The notes: generated from the letters alone by a model not told the origin. Numbered from the stretch's first letter, positions 26,682 through 35,176 are shown. The stretch is DNA of 35,176 nucleotides from Acidobacteriota bacterium (GCA_025354885.1 JANXLY010000179.1:1-35176); one strand, 5' to 3'. Program-made: numbers and translations.

Positions 26682-28900
26682 CGCCCCCCCGCTGGCAGGT
26701 GCTCCAGAAAATAGCGCGCAATCAAAGCATGCACATGCAGCGATGTGCCCATCCCTTCGCTGATCGAATGTGACCGGTTCGGGTACTCCATGAAATCAAA
26801 AGGCTTGCCCAATTCAACCAGCAGGTTCACCAGTTTCTCCGCCCCCTGAAAATGAACGTTGTCGTCGCCCGATCCGTGAACAATCAGCAGCTTGCCCATC
26901 AGTCCTGCTGCAAAGTGGATCGGCGAACCCACCCGATACCCTTCCGCATTCTCATCCGGCAAACCCATATAGCGCTCCTGATAAATGGTGTCGTAGAGTT
27001 TCTGATCCGGCACCGATGCAACAGACACACCCACTTTGTAAAGGTCCGGTGAGCGGAACATCAGGTTCAGCGTATTCGATCCACCACCACTCCAGCCCCA
27101 CACACCTGCACGGTTCAAATCCACATAGCCGCGCGTTTTCCCAAGTTCGAGCAACGCATCGGTCTGATCCTGGGCTGAGAGCAAACCCACAGCCCCGTAA
27201 ACAGACTTGCGCCATGCCCGGCCCTTGGGTGCCGGTGTCCCGCGATTGTCAAAACTCACCACCAGATAGCCCTCCTGCGCGAGCGCCCGATGAAACAGGC
27301 CGTTGGTGCCCGCCCAGGCGTCTTTCACGGTCGTATTCGCAGGCTCACCATAGACAAACACAATTACCGGATACTTCTTTGTCGGATCAAAGTTCCGCGG
27401 CTTCAGCATCCAACCATCCATCTCTACGTCATCACCCACCTTCACCTGCAAAAATTCCACCGGGGGATTTGCAATGGACGCTACTGCGCCACGCATTGGA
27501 GCATTGTCCTCAAGCAGGCGCACCACTTTGTGATCCGGCAAGCGAATCAGATCCGTAACCACCGGACGGTCAAATCTCGAATAGGTATGAAAGGCCCAGC
27601 GGCAATCCGGCGAAATGCGATAGCCATGCGTCCCTGGTTGATCGTTCGGAGTCAGGCGTACCGGCGCAACACTTCGATCCACTGGTGCGCGGTACAAATA
27701 CTTCTGCGTCGCGTTGTCAGGCGAAGCGGTGTAGTAAATCCAGCGGCCATCCGGATCTGCCGCATCCACCTCAAAAATGTCGCTCTCCCCCGGCGTAATC
27801 AACACCGGCTCGCCTCCACCCATCGGCACTGCATAAGCATGCCGCCAACCATCCCGCTCGCTCACCCACAAAAAACTCTTCCCACCGTTCAGCCGCAGAC
27901 CCGCCTCCTCAGCCCGGGGCATATCCACCCACGCCTTGTCGGAATCGCGAAACACCTCCTTCACCTGACCACTCTTCGCATCTCCGGCAAACACGATCAG
28001 CGTGTTTTGTTTGCGATTCAATTGCTGGATCTGAAAGCCCCGGTCATCCCATTCCATACCAGCCAGGTAATGATTCCGTGAGTCTCCTGGAACTTCCATC
28101 CACCGCGCCGCTCCTCCTGCCGATGCAGCCACTCCCAATCGCACAGCCGAGTTCTTCGTACCTGCCTTCGGATAGGCAATCGTCGTCAGCCTCGGATAGA
28201 GCGAATCCGTGTTATTCAAGAGCGAGAATTTCTCGACACCCGTCGTGTCAAACTGCCAGAACGCAATGCTGTTTCCATCCGGGCTCCAACGAAACCCGTC
28301 CCGCAAATCAAGCTCTTCCTCATACACCCAGTCGGATGTCCCATTGATCAGCGTCTCCGATCCGTCGCTCGTAATCGCCTTCACCGTCCCCGATTTCAGA
28401 TCCTCCACATAAATATTGTTTGCGCGCACATAGGCAACTTTTGATGCATCCGGTGAAAACTTGGCAAACATCAGCGACGAAGCCGGCGCATCCCCGCCTA
28501 CTTTCTTCAACACTCCATCCGCCAAATCCAACACCCAGTAATCACCGCGCGTATTCAGCCGCCAAACTTTCTTTGTCTTTGTAAAAATCAAGAGCCGCTT
28601 ACCATCCGCCGACCAACGATAATCGTCAATCTTCAACGCCTTTCCGTCCTTCGGCGTCAACTGCTGCTCGGAGATCAGTACCGACCGTTGTCCTGTCGCA
28701 GTCTCATAGCGCACGATTTCCGATTTCTCCACTGTCGTGAAGGCATTGCCCTTTTCGATCCACCTCGCCGGGCCAAATGACTTCCCCGAAAAAGCTGAAG
28801 ATCCGAAGATCCTGCGTAGTTGTTGCTGCAACTCTTCCGCCCCAAACAATCCAGAAGCAACCGACAACATCAGCACGAGTAGAGAAATGTTTATGCGCAC
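26678..28900 (-). CDS. Secreted S9 family peptidase, dipeptidyl-peptidase IV-like
   Basis: A 740-aa secreted serine peptidase of the S9B type: signal MRINISLLVLMLSVASGLFG, a DPP4-like beta-propeller (about 60-460), including the Glu pair segment VYEEELDLRD that in DPP4 binds the substrate N-terminus, then an alpha/beta-hydrolase domain. The triad is S604 in WGWSGGGS, D679 or D680 in HGSGDDNVHFQG and H711 in RSHSIS. It should release dipeptides from protein N-termini. The tyrosine found after the nucleophile in DPP4 (GWSYGG) is Gly here, a small departure. The start is GTG. It is convergent with the aminotransferase and divergent from the 130-aa membrane protein. Confidence 0.93.
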   Translation of the reverse strand: MRINISLLVLMLSVASGLFGAEELQQQLRRIFGSSAFSGKSFGPARWIEKGNAFTTVEKSEIVRYETATGQRSVLISEQQLTPKDGKALKIDDYRWSADGKRLLIFTKTKKVWRLNTRGDYWVLDLADGVLKKVGGDAPASSLMFAKFSPDASKVAYVRANNIYVEDLKSGTVKAITSDGSETLINGTSDWVYEEELDLRDGFRWSPDGNSIAFWQFDTTGVEKFSLLNNTDSLYPRLTTIAYPKAGTKNSAVRLGVAASAGGAARWMEVPGDSRNHYLAGMEWDDRGFQIQQLNRKQNTLIVFAGDAKSGQVKEVFRDSDKAWVDMPRAEEAGLRLNGGKSFLWVSERDGWRHAYAVPMGGGEPVLITPGESDIFEVDAADPDGRWIYYTASPDNATQKYLYRAPVDRSVAPVRLTPNDQPGTHGYRISPDCRWAFHTYSRFDRPVVTDLIRLPDHKVVRLLEDNAPMRGAVASIANPPVEFLQVKVGDDVEMDGWMLKPRNFDPTKKYPVIVFVYGEPANTTVKDAWAGTNGLFHRALAQEGYLVVSFDNRGTPAPKGRAWRKSVYGAVGLLSAQDQTDALLELGKTRGYVDLNRAGVWGWSGGGSNTLNLMFRSPDLYKVGVSVASVPDQKLYDTIYQERYMGLPDENAEGYRVGSPIHFAAGLMGKLLIVHGSGDDNVHFQGAEKLVNLLVELGKPFDFMEYPNRSHSISEGMGTSLHVHALIARYFLEHLPAGGR

Positions 28901-28967
28901 GAGATTTAGGATACGGCAAATTCGACTTCACTTTGGGCTAAGATAGGTCTTTCGCAACCATACGCAC

Positions 28968-29360
28968 ATGAAGATCCTCCACGCCCTGATGCGCTTTTAC
29001 AGCTACCTGTTTACGCTGTTCCTGTCTGTGTTTCTTACCGGCTTTGGTGCTGTCGCCTATCTATCCGGCCTGCACAACTGGAAGATCGACACGTTTATCT
29101 GGACGGGCGAAGACCTCTCCAAAGCTATGTTGCTTATCGGCGTCCTGGGCGGTCTCAGCGTCCTGCTGGCCTTCTTCAATATCTTTCGGGGCTTGTTGCC
29201 TGTCATGGCCCTCGCCTTCTTCGGGCTCATCGTTTACGGCTTCTTCTTCCAGGGATATCGATTTGCAGACGCAGAAGCATTTCAGGGCACCATCGCTCTC
29301 GCGGTTGGTGCCCTGGGTAGTTTTCTTTGTAGTTTGATGCTATTTAAGCGCGGCCGTTAA
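28968..29360 (+). CDS. Small four-helix membrane protein, unknown function
   Basis: A 130-aa protein with four predicted transmembrane helices: about 12-34 (YLFTLFLSVFLTGFGAVAYL), 51-70, 75-95 (FRGLLPVMALAFFGLIVYGFFF) and 105-126 (GTIALAVGALGSFLCSLML), ending in basic KRGR. No motif suggests function. It starts 67 nt after the divergent DPP-like gene and its stop shares the palindrome TTAA with the convergent DUF1501 gene. It looks genuinely coding from the clean helix pattern and base use. Confidence 0.8.
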   Translation: MKILHALMRFYSYLFTLFLSVFLTGFGAVAYLSGLHNWKIDTFIWTGEDLSKAMLLIGVLGGLSVLLAFFNIFRGLLPVMALAFFGLIVYGFFFQGYRFADAEAFQGTIALAVGALGSFLCSLMLFKRGR

Positions 29361-30769
29361 CCCTGCCACAATTCGTGGATGGGTCCATAGAGATCCTGAT
29401 CTGAAAACGGCACATACTCAAAGCCACGCCCAAACGGATCGTCGCGGCGTACGGTTGTCCAGTCAATCCCCAACGCTGAATAAATCGTAGCTTCGATGTC
29501 TTCTGCACGAATACTGCGGTCACGACTCCAACCCGGATCGAGCGTGTCCCGACCATTGGAATCAGTGCTTCCAATCGCCCGCTTCCCCTTGATGCCAGCG
29601 CCAGCCACCAGCGCTGCCTGCTGCAGGAAGTGATCACGTCCAACGGTCGTATTCGGTACCCCAATCGTGCGGCCAAATTCACCCATCGCCACGATCAGCG
29701 TCTGCTCCAGCAAGCCGCTCGCCTTCATGTCGGCGATCAGTGTGCCAAGAGCAGTATCAAATTGCCGCCCCAGCGAATTCACATTCGTCGGATTGAGCGC
29801 ACCGGTGTAGATATTAGCGTGATTGTCCCAGCTGCCCACATTCACCTGTACATAGCGAGTGCCTCTGTCAGAAGCCAAAAGATTCTTCGCCACAATTAGC
29901 GAATTGCCAAAGCCACTGTTTCCGTAGCGGTTCCGCTCATCCGTAGAAAACCGGAACAGATTATCAATCTCCGCCCGGTACATCAACTGCTTGGCTGAAG
30001 CATTGAAGGCGGTCATTTCATCGCCCTTCGATCCAAGTTGCCCTTTGCCCCTCATCTCGGAATCGAGGTCGTTCAAGAGAGCAAAGCGCCTGTCAAAAGC
30101 TGGTTGCCCATCCGGATGTGCAGTCCCAGCCGGCGGATTGCCTCCAGGACTGAAATAGAAAGGAGCATTGGCAGGTGGCAGGTATCCGGCCCCCGGTCCG
30201 GAATTCGAATTGAGATTGAAAAACGGCGGCAAGGTTTTGTCCCCGCCCCTGTTCGCCATCTCAAGAGAAACCACCGATCCAATATGCGGTGCGATTCGCG
30301 ACAGGCTGCTCACGGGATTACGGCCAATCTGAAGCCAGGTACTCGCCAGTTCGTGTGCCGTCGCCCAGGGCTTCACACTCCTCAGTAGTGAAACGTTTTC
30401 CATCTGCTCGGCAATCTTCGGAAAAAGCCCACGCGGCCAGCGTACGTCTCCGTAGCTCGTCGGGTCAAACGATGCCGGCAGCCACGAACCTTCTTTCAGA
30501 TCGAAAGTATCAGTGTGGCTTGGCCCACCGCCCATCATGATGAAAATCACGTTCTTGGCCTTGCCAATCGTCGTCACCGAAGCTTTCGCAACGGTCTCCA
30601 TCGGCTTTGAAGGCATCAGAAAGTACCCGCCAACTGCCGAACTCAGATGCCTGAAAAACATCCTGCGCTTGATATGTGGCGCCTTCCAGAACCAGGTGCC
30701 CTTGATGTTCGTCCAGTCTTTTCCAAAGCGGTCTTTGCCCGCAGCTTGTTGTCCGTAGATAGGATCCAT
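29357..30769 (-). CDS. DUF1501 family protein
   Basis: A 470-aa member of the DUF1501 family, related to the alkaline-phosphatase/sulfatase superfamily and common in Planctomycetes and Acidobacteria, usually next to DUF1549/DUF1553 genes. Landmarks are VIFIMMGGGPSHTDTFD (74-90), a metal-site-like GGPSHTDTFD segment, VNVGSWDNHANI, a VAMGEFGRTIGVPN block, and GRDHFLQQ. The N-terminus carries basic KRRMFFRHLSS ahead of a weak hydrophobic stretch, so export is likely but the signal is not clear. It begins 22 nt after the DUF1549 gene, so the two are cotranscribed. The substrate is unknown. Confidence 0.9.
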   Translation of the reverse strand: MDPIYGQQAAGKDRFGKDWTNIKGTWFWKAPHIKRRMFFRHLSSAVGGYFLMPSKPMETVAKASVTTIGKAKNVIFIMMGGGPSHTDTFDLKEGSWLPASFDPTSYGDVRWPRGLFPKIAEQMENVSLLRSVKPWATAHELASTWLQIGRNPVSSLSRIAPHIGSVVSLEMANRGGDKTLPPFFNLNSNSGPGAGYLPPANAPFYFSPGGNPPAGTAHPDGQPAFDRRFALLNDLDSEMRGKGQLGSKGDEMTAFNASAKQLMYRAEIDNLFRFSTDERNRYGNSGFGNSLIVAKNLLASDRGTRYVQVNVGSWDNHANIYTGALNPTNVNSLGRQFDTALGTLIADMKASGLLEQTLIVAMGEFGRTIGVPNTTVGRDHFLQQAALVAGAGIKGKRAIGSTDSNGRDTLDPGWSRDRSIRAEDIEATIYSALGIDWTTVRRDDPFGRGFEYVPFSDQDLYGPIHELWQG

Positions 30770-30791
30770 GATGATGATTTCTCCCTTGCCG

Positions 30792-32729
30792 TTAATAGCT
30801 GAAGATGAACTCTTGTTTGTTCATCATCACCCAAGCCAAATCTTCCACGGCCGCATTCTTGGCGCTCTGCACAGTCCCAGCCTTGGCAAGCACAGCAACA
30901 ATCTTTGCCTTCTCGCTGTCAGTTGGCATGCGCCCTAGAAAGCGCAGGAACAGTTCGTCTGTGATTGCACCAGAGTTCGTCATCAGCGCAATATTCTTCA
31001 ACACACTGGATGCCGCCACCTTCGCCCTTGAAGTGACAAACGTATTGTTCATCAGATTCAATTGCTGCAGGATACTTCCATCCTGAGTCCGGAACTGATT
31101 GTTGCGGTTTCCTCGCAAAAACAGGCCCATGAAGTCGCGCACTCCACCATTGCTCCCTGGCTCAATCGGCTCCGGCATCTGCATCGCCCAATTCACCGGG
31201 TCTGCCCAGCCACCAATTGTGTAACGGCCAAGAACATTGGTCGCGCTCTGAATCGCATCATGGATTTCTTCTCCTTCGAGGCGTCGCGGAAAATGCCTGG
31301 CAAAAAGCGGCACGTACTCCGCTTTCCAGCCATCGCTGTAATCAGAACTCAGTTGATAGGTATTCGATTCCACCAGCTTGCGCATGAACTCGCGCATATC
31401 AAAATTGCCATCAATCAGCTCATCCGCCAATCGCTCGAGCAACTCCGGGTGCGTTGCCTGCATCACCCAATCCCCCGTAGGAGGATTCTTCGGATCCAGC
31501 CTCGCAGGGTCCAGTTGATCCACCGGCTCCACCAACCCCATGTTGAAAAGTTCTTTCCAGAATCGGTTCGCAAAGTTCCGCGAGAACATCCGGTCCGCTG
31601 TTAGACGTTGTGCAAATTGCCCACGCCAGTCGCTACCGTTTGTCTCCGCATCGCCCATCCTCCATGCCGCACTCGCCACTTTCAACAAGCCAATCTGCGC
31701 TCGACGGGGACGGTTTCCATAAGTCGTGCTCATGTTGTAGGTGCCTGTCGGCGCATCAACAACGTCTACAGAATTGGGGTAGGTGGCATCCATCGCGTTT
31801 CTTCCGTTGTACCGGATTCGCGAAAAATAAGCAGCCATCTGGTACGCTTCCATCCGCGTCGCCTTCCGGCCCCAGAGACTCAACTGGTCCAAATGCCCCC
31901 GCCCGTCGTGGCACAGAATACAGTCGTAATGGCCCATCCCCATGAAAGCCGCAGCACTTCGCGAAAACAGCGTGTCGTATGTATCTTCGATAGGCCCTCC
32001 CGGCGTCCGCCAGCGGTTTGCCCAAGTCGTCGGCCCGGCACTCCCACTCGCTTCCGTGTTGCCCTTCGCTGTCATCACTTCAAACACAATGTCCCGGATC
32101 GACTTGTTCTGCGAAACACTCGTCCCAATCCAGGCTTGAAAGTTGTTCCGGGCACCCTGACTTTGATTCTGATAAGAATTCGACATTGCATTTTGCAGTA
32201 GGTCGCCCCACCACATCGTCCACTTATCAGTGAACTCACGAGAGTAGAGCAGCCGATCAATCAGGTCGCTTCGCTTGCGGGCGTTCGAATCAAAAACAAA
32301 CTCGCGATATTGCTCAATCGTTGGAATCCGTCCTGTGAGGTCCAGATAAATGCGGCGCACGAATTCTTCGTCCGTCGTAAGCCTTGCACTCGGTACACCC
32401 GCCGCAGCGAGCTTCCCGAAAATCGCCTCATCGATGAAGTTCTTTGGCTCAATCGTCCCCGGTGCAGCCGTCCGGCTCCCGCTGCTGTAGCGCCCCAGCT
32501 TGAGAAACAGGGCTCGTTCGTTTACGGTCTCGCGCACCCGTGCTTCTCGCGCAACATACTCGTCAGGGTCTGCTTTGAAGGTGCAATTCGCTCCGCCCAT
32601 TTCCGTAAGCGGAGCAACCGCTTCCTGTTCCTGGGCAATCGAAGTTGGAAGAAAGCTGAATGCCAACATCACGGCAATCAACTGTTGTGGAGACGCGCCT
32701 TTGTGGCGAGGCTTCTGGTAATGCATCAT
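30792..32729 (-). CDS. DUF1549/DUF1553 family secreted protein with CXXCH motif
   Basis: A 645-aa exported protein with a signal (LIAVMLAFSFLPTSIAQ), a DUF1549 region (about 95-300, containing LTTDEEFVRRIYLDLTGRIPT and FTDKWTMWWGDLL) and a DUF1553 region (about 370-620, containing QRLTADRMFSRNFANRFWKELFNMGLVEP and LFLRFLGRMPT). CILCH at 270-274 is a CXXCH pattern that could bind c-type haem, as in the QCAQCH of planctomycete relatives. The start ATG is preceded by a G-rich GGGGGGAA. DUF1549, DUF1553 and DUF1501 proteins are usually found together; their function is unknown. Confidence 0.92.
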   Translation of the reverse strand: MMHYQKPRHKGASPQQLIAVMLAFSFLPTSIAQEQEAVAPLTEMGGANCTFKADPDEYVAREARVRETVNERALFLKLGRYSSGSRTAAPGTIEPKNFIDEAIFGKLAAAGVPSARLTTDEEFVRRIYLDLTGRIPTIEQYREFVFDSNARKRSDLIDRLLYSREFTDKWTMWWGDLLQNAMSNSYQNQSQGARNNFQAWIGTSVSQNKSIRDIVFEVMTAKGNTEASGSAGPTTWANRWRTPGGPIEDTYDTLFSRSAAAFMGMGHYDCILCHDGRGHLDQLSLWGRKATRMEAYQMAAYFSRIRYNGRNAMDATYPNSVDVVDAPTGTYNMSTTYGNRPRRAQIGLLKVASAAWRMGDAETNGSDWRGQFAQRLTADRMFSRNFANRFWKELFNMGLVEPVDQLDPARLDPKNPPTGDWVMQATHPELLERLADELIDGNFDMREFMRKLVESNTYQLSSDYSDGWKAEYVPLFARHFPRRLEGEEIHDAIQSATNVLGRYTIGGWADPVNWAMQMPEPIEPGSNGGVRDFMGLFLRGNRNNQFRTQDGSILQQLNLMNNTFVTSRAKVAASSVLKNIALMTNSGAITDELFLRFLGRMPTDSEKAKIVAVLAKAGTVQSAKNAAVEDLAWVMMNKQEFIFSY

Positions 32730-32760
32730 TTCCCCCCGGTTTCACCTTGCGGCTGCGCTT

Positions 32761-32791
32761 AGTATAACCGAACCGGAAAATATTTGATCAA
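32761..32791 (-). promoter_or_regulatory. Candidate promoter for the DUF1549-DUF1501 genes
   Basis: On the minus strand TTGATC (32786-32791) and TATACT (32761-32766) resemble the -35 and -10 boxes, but the 19-nt spacer is longer than the usual 16-18. The -10 lies about 32 nt ahead of the ATG, giving a short leader. If active it separates DUF1549/DUF1501 expression from that of the upstream SBBP gene. Confidence 0.3.
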
Positions 32792-32798
32792 TCTTTAG

Positions 32799-32810
32799 TA
32801 CTACGTAGTA
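32799..32810. promoter_or_regulatory. 12-bp perfect palindrome, possible operator
   Basis: TACTACGTAGTA is its own reverse complement. It sits just upstream of the candidate -35 box and 4 nt beyond the stop codon of the SBBP gene. It has no loop, so it is not a hairpin terminator; a protein site is the more natural reading. Chance occurrence in the window is possible. Confidence 0.25.
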
Positions 32811-32814
32811 ACCT

Positions 32815-34302
32815 TTAGCGGATTATTTTCGCCGCGAAAGCGTTTGGTGATGGCGCAGGATTCTCACGAGTCGTGCCGTCAGTCGTCTGCAAGTCCAGAG
32901 AACTCGTGTAGCCTGCCACGAAAAGCGCCTTCGGATTTGCCGGATCAAAACTCACTGAATTGATCACATCCGTCGAACTGCCTCCAAAGTAGGACATGTA
33001 TTCGAGCCCGGCAGTCCCCGCAACTCCGCTATTCACAACCGCCACCATTCCATCGGCAAAGGCCGAAGAAGGATTCTTTTTCACTGCGTTACTGGTCGTT
33101 GGCAATTGCCCCGACATCGAATATCCAGCCAAAGCCACCCGCGTGTTATCGATCAGCGACATCCCGTAAACAAACTCGAATCCGCTTCCCCCGACATAGC
33201 TGGAATAAAGTAGCGCGTCAGGCCCTTCTTTGAGCGGATCGACCTGCATGACAAATGCATCGGTTCCGCCTGCCAGACTCCGCTGCGCTGCATTCGCTGT
33301 CACTGGCAGGTCTTCGCTAAACGTAATCCCCGTCACCCAAATCTTTCCATTGCCATCAATTGCCAGTCCTCTAGCCTCATCACTGCGACTGCCCCCGAGC
33401 AAGCTCCCGTAGTAAAAGGAGGGCAACCCAGTCAATGCCGGATCTACTGCCGCCAGATAACCGTCAAAGAAACCAGTTGAACTCATCTGTACCCCATTAA
33501 AGGTGAGCGGGAAATCATCCGATCCCGTTGAACCCACAAACCAGATCCGGTTGTTCCGGTCAATGGCAACTGCAACTGCAGTGTCATTCCCGTTCCCACC
33601 GAGATAGCTCGAATAGGCTAGCGCACTCTCGCGCGGGTTGAAATAAAGCACAAACGCATCGGAATTGCCTCGGCGATTCGGCTGTGCGCCGCTCGTCGCC
33701 CCTGGAATTCCATCCGCAGTAGTCGTCCCTACTACGGCAATATTTCCTGTTGGCCCAATCGCCAAGGCTTTTGCCAGCTCGCGACCAGTTCCACCGTAAT
33801 ACGTGCTGTAGCTCAGCGACAACGCGCCGCCCTGATTTGGATCAATGATCGAAACAAACACATCAAAATCGCCGCCAGCGATGTTCTGGAACGGCGTTCC
33901 AGCAATCGGAAAATTAGAAGAATTGGTAATTCCAGTCAGAACTACCCGGCCTTGCGCATCCAGTTTCATGTCCGCCAGCTCTTCATTGTCCGTTCCGCCC
34001 AGCCAGGTGAAGAATAAAGTTGTCGCCGTACCGTCAGGGTTGATCCGGTACTTCACCAAAAAAATGTCAGTCTTGCCTGAATTGTTCAGTTGATACGGCT
34101 CATTCGGCCCATAGGCTTCGTATTTGCCCGCAGAATGCCCGGCCACCCACACATCTCCAGAAGCTTCGACAACCACATTAGTTGCGACATCAAAATCACC
34201 GCCGCGCAAATAGCGCGACCAGCCAAGCGTGCTGGTCGACTGCCCCTCGAGCGCAGCCAGACATAGAAAGCCGAGGACATAGAAACGGACAAATGAATTC
34301 AT
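32815..34302 (-). CDS. Secreted SBBP-repeat beta-propeller protein
   Basis: A 495-aa exported protein (signal MNSFVRFYVLGFLCLAALEG). It consists of repeated blades with the SBBP signature: six copies of a short aromatic/hydrophobic motif before GG (FTWLGG, YSTYYGG, YSSYLGG, YGSLLGG, YSSYVGG, MSYFGG) at about 65-residue steps, each followed by VxVTG-type strands. SBBP repeats form a surface beta-propeller common in Acidobacteria and related phyla. No catalytic residues or sortase signal are seen. It is the first gene of a minus-strand set with the DUF1549 and DUF1501 genes, separated from them by 85 nt. Confidence 0.9.
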   Translation of the reverse strand: MNSFVRFYVLGFLCLAALEGQSTSTLGWSRYLRGGDFDVATNVVVEASGDVWVAGHSAGKYEAYGPNEPYQLNNSGKTDIFLVKYRINPDGTATTLFFTWLGGTDNEELADMKLDAQGRVVLTGITNSSNFPIAGTPFQNIAGGDFDVFVSIIDPNQGGALSLSYSTYYGGTGRELAKALAIGPTGNIAVVGTTTADGIPGATSGAQPNRRGNSDAFVLYFNPRESALAYSSYLGGNGNDTAVAVAIDRNNRIWFVGSTGSDDFPLTFNGVQMSSTGFFDGYLAAVDPALTGLPSFYYGSLLGGSRSDEARGLAIDGNGKIWVTGITFSEDLPVTANAAQRSLAGGTDAFVMQVDPLKEGPDALLYSSYVGGSGFEFVYGMSLIDNTRVALAGYSMSGQLPTTSNAVKKNPSSAFADGMVAVVNSGVAGTAGLEYMSYFGGSSTDVINSVSFDPANPKALFVAGYTSSLDLQTTDGTTRENPAPSPNAFAAKIIR

Positions 34303-35095
34303 GATTTAACAGGAGGAGACGGATCTACCATCTACTAGGTTGCCACAATCCGGGTCGCAATATCGGAAGCTAGCCCGGAACTGCGACGCGACAGCGGTTT
34401 TTCTTGCCAAACTCGCGCAGATCCGATCAAAACTCACCCGAGTTGAGCCACCTCTCGCAGCTTGTGTGGCAGTTAGGCGTCGCCGATCAACGCCCGCTTG
34501 GAAAGGCCGGATTGCTTCGGAATTATTTCTTGACCAGCGGTAGAGCAGTTCAGGCAGATCCAAAGTTGCTCAAATCGCCAAACAGAAACATGACCTTAGC
34601 GCGATGTTTGCGGGACATTCCATCCAGTGCAATGGAAGATTGCGAATCAGGGTTCTGTCCCAGAATCATGCAGTGGAATCAATTTCGTCTTGTTCCAACT
34701 GGCGCGCAGTAGCTTGGCACCTCCACTGACGGCGGAGGGAGTCGCCATGTAGAAAATCGGAGAGCCTGTTGACAAAGACGGCCAGAACAAAATGCTGGAT
34801 TCAGTCATAGTGCAAATGACGCTGAATCAATGCCTGGAGGATACGGCCTGCCCGGGCGACGATTCGACCGTTCTCGTCAAAGCTGTCGAAACCCACAAAC
34901 TCTTGACGCGGCATTGCGCCTTCAATCCCGATACGAAGCCCCGGCATTGGGTTACGCAGTGTGGTTGTGCTGCTAAGTTTTTCGAATCAGTTCAGCTGTT
35001 AGCGCCGCAAAGTCGTCGACTCCGGCAATCCGATCCTAGGATAATCGTTCTGTTGAAATCCAGCCAATAAGAACATTTCCATGGCAGAATGATTT
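34303..35095. other. Gene-poor stretch, about 0.8 kb, possible decayed DNA
   Basis: Between the SBBP gene and the right-edge transposase no reading frame has convincing start, length or motif. Short frames exist on both strands (up to about 100 codons) but lack recognisable domains and overlap each other. The part just upstream of 34302 probably carries the SBBP promoter. Positions 34801-34947 on the minus strand may be a gene remnant (separate entry). The base composition appears slightly more AT-rich toward the right, consistent with inserted or decaying DNA, but I did not calculate it. Confidence 0.6.
34801..34947 (-). pseudogene. Possible remnant of a protein-coding gene
   Basis: On the minus strand a 48-codon frame from ATG 34947 to TGA 34801 reads like ordinary protein (GLRIGIEGAMPRQEFVGFDSFDENG, then ARAGRILQALIQRHL). 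It is also open for 13 codons upstream to a stop, so it may be the 3' tail of a longer gene broken by a frameshift or stop. Another minus frame continues just past it, overlapping by a few nt. The family was not recognised. The call rests on how coding-like the translation looks and is weak. Confidence 0.2.
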
Positions 35096-35176
35096 ATGCC
35101 ATTCGTCACGACACGTCAACGATTGATTTTGTCAGCTGCGGATCAAGGTAGACTCGAGGATCTCCGTCGCTCCCGC
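35096..35176 (+). mobile_element. IS630-family-like transposase, N-terminal fragment cut by window edge
   Basis: From ATG 35096 the last 27 codons read MPFVTTRQRLILSAADQGRL then EDLRRSR, matching the typical start of IS630-type transposases, where a short lead is followed by a LSxxERxxLExLxRSR helix. Only this part is present, so the DDE domain, terminal repeats and TA target duplication cannot be seen. The assignment is by similarity of a short stretch. Confidence 0.5.

Noticed and set aside
34404-34712. 102-codon plus-strand frame in the right-hand gap
   Set aside because: It has no Shine-Dalgarno and no recognised motif and is overlapped by other weak frames; I could not support it as a gene.
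34792-35070. 92-codon plus-strand frame before the transposase
   Set aside because: The opposite strand reads more like protein over part of it, and this one lacks motifs.

Overview
The window looks like chromosomal DNA of an acidobacterium, most likely of the Solibacter/Bryobacter type (Acidobacteriota). I infer this from gene content only: two large secreted S9 peptidases, a DUF1549/DUF1501 pair next to an SBBP-repeat protein, an envelope-linked ECF sigma/anti-sigma pair, and a moderately GC-rich, very compact layout. No rRNA, tRNA, CRISPR array or prophage was seen. About 31 complete or nearly complete protein genes are supported. One gene is cut by each edge of the window: an ABC-transporter ATPase on the left and an IS630-type transposase on the right.

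Left part (1-8.7 kb): ABC ATPase and mobA (minus strand, overlapping). Divergent from them are a lytic transglycosylase and an AMIN-domain amidase, a coupled pair for peptidoglycan remodelling. Then come a PleD-like diguanylate cyclase, an unrecognised secreted protein with the motif DNDGLWT, a small membrane protein, a divergent SLC1/DAACS-family carrier and purA.

Centre (8.7-20.8 kb): an unknown gene coupled to pheS and pheT, a secreted S9 peptidase with an extra C-terminal domain, a PIG-L deacetylase coupled to a deoxyhypusine-synthase-like gene, ilvD, a small AhpD/CMD protein and a secreted beta-propeller-like protein.

Right-centre (20.8-26.7 kb): a minus-strand unit reads sigma factor, anti-sigma factor, secreted unknown protein, 75-aa unknown protein and ttcA, with the first four genes overlapping by 4-11 nt. 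Divergent from it is a thiolase / 69-aa OB-like protein / class I aminotransferase unit. A perfect 7-bp dyad lies between the two units.

Right part (26.7-35.2 kb): a DPP-IV-like S9 peptidase, a small four-helix membrane protein, then a minus-strand set of SBBP-repeat protein, DUF1549/DUF1553 protein with a CXXCH motif, and DUF1501 protein. The last 0.8 kb before the transposase holds no convincing gene and may be decayed DNA.

The best candidates for new biology are: the sigma/anti-sigma operon that runs into ttcA; the SLC1-type carrier that lacks TM1 and both sodium-site aspartates; the bacterial deoxyhypusine-synthase-like enzyme that keeps the catalytic lysine but not the spermidine-contact residues and is coupled to a PIG-L deacetylase; and the minimal cysteine-free partner of the thiolase. 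None of these is proven by sequence alone.
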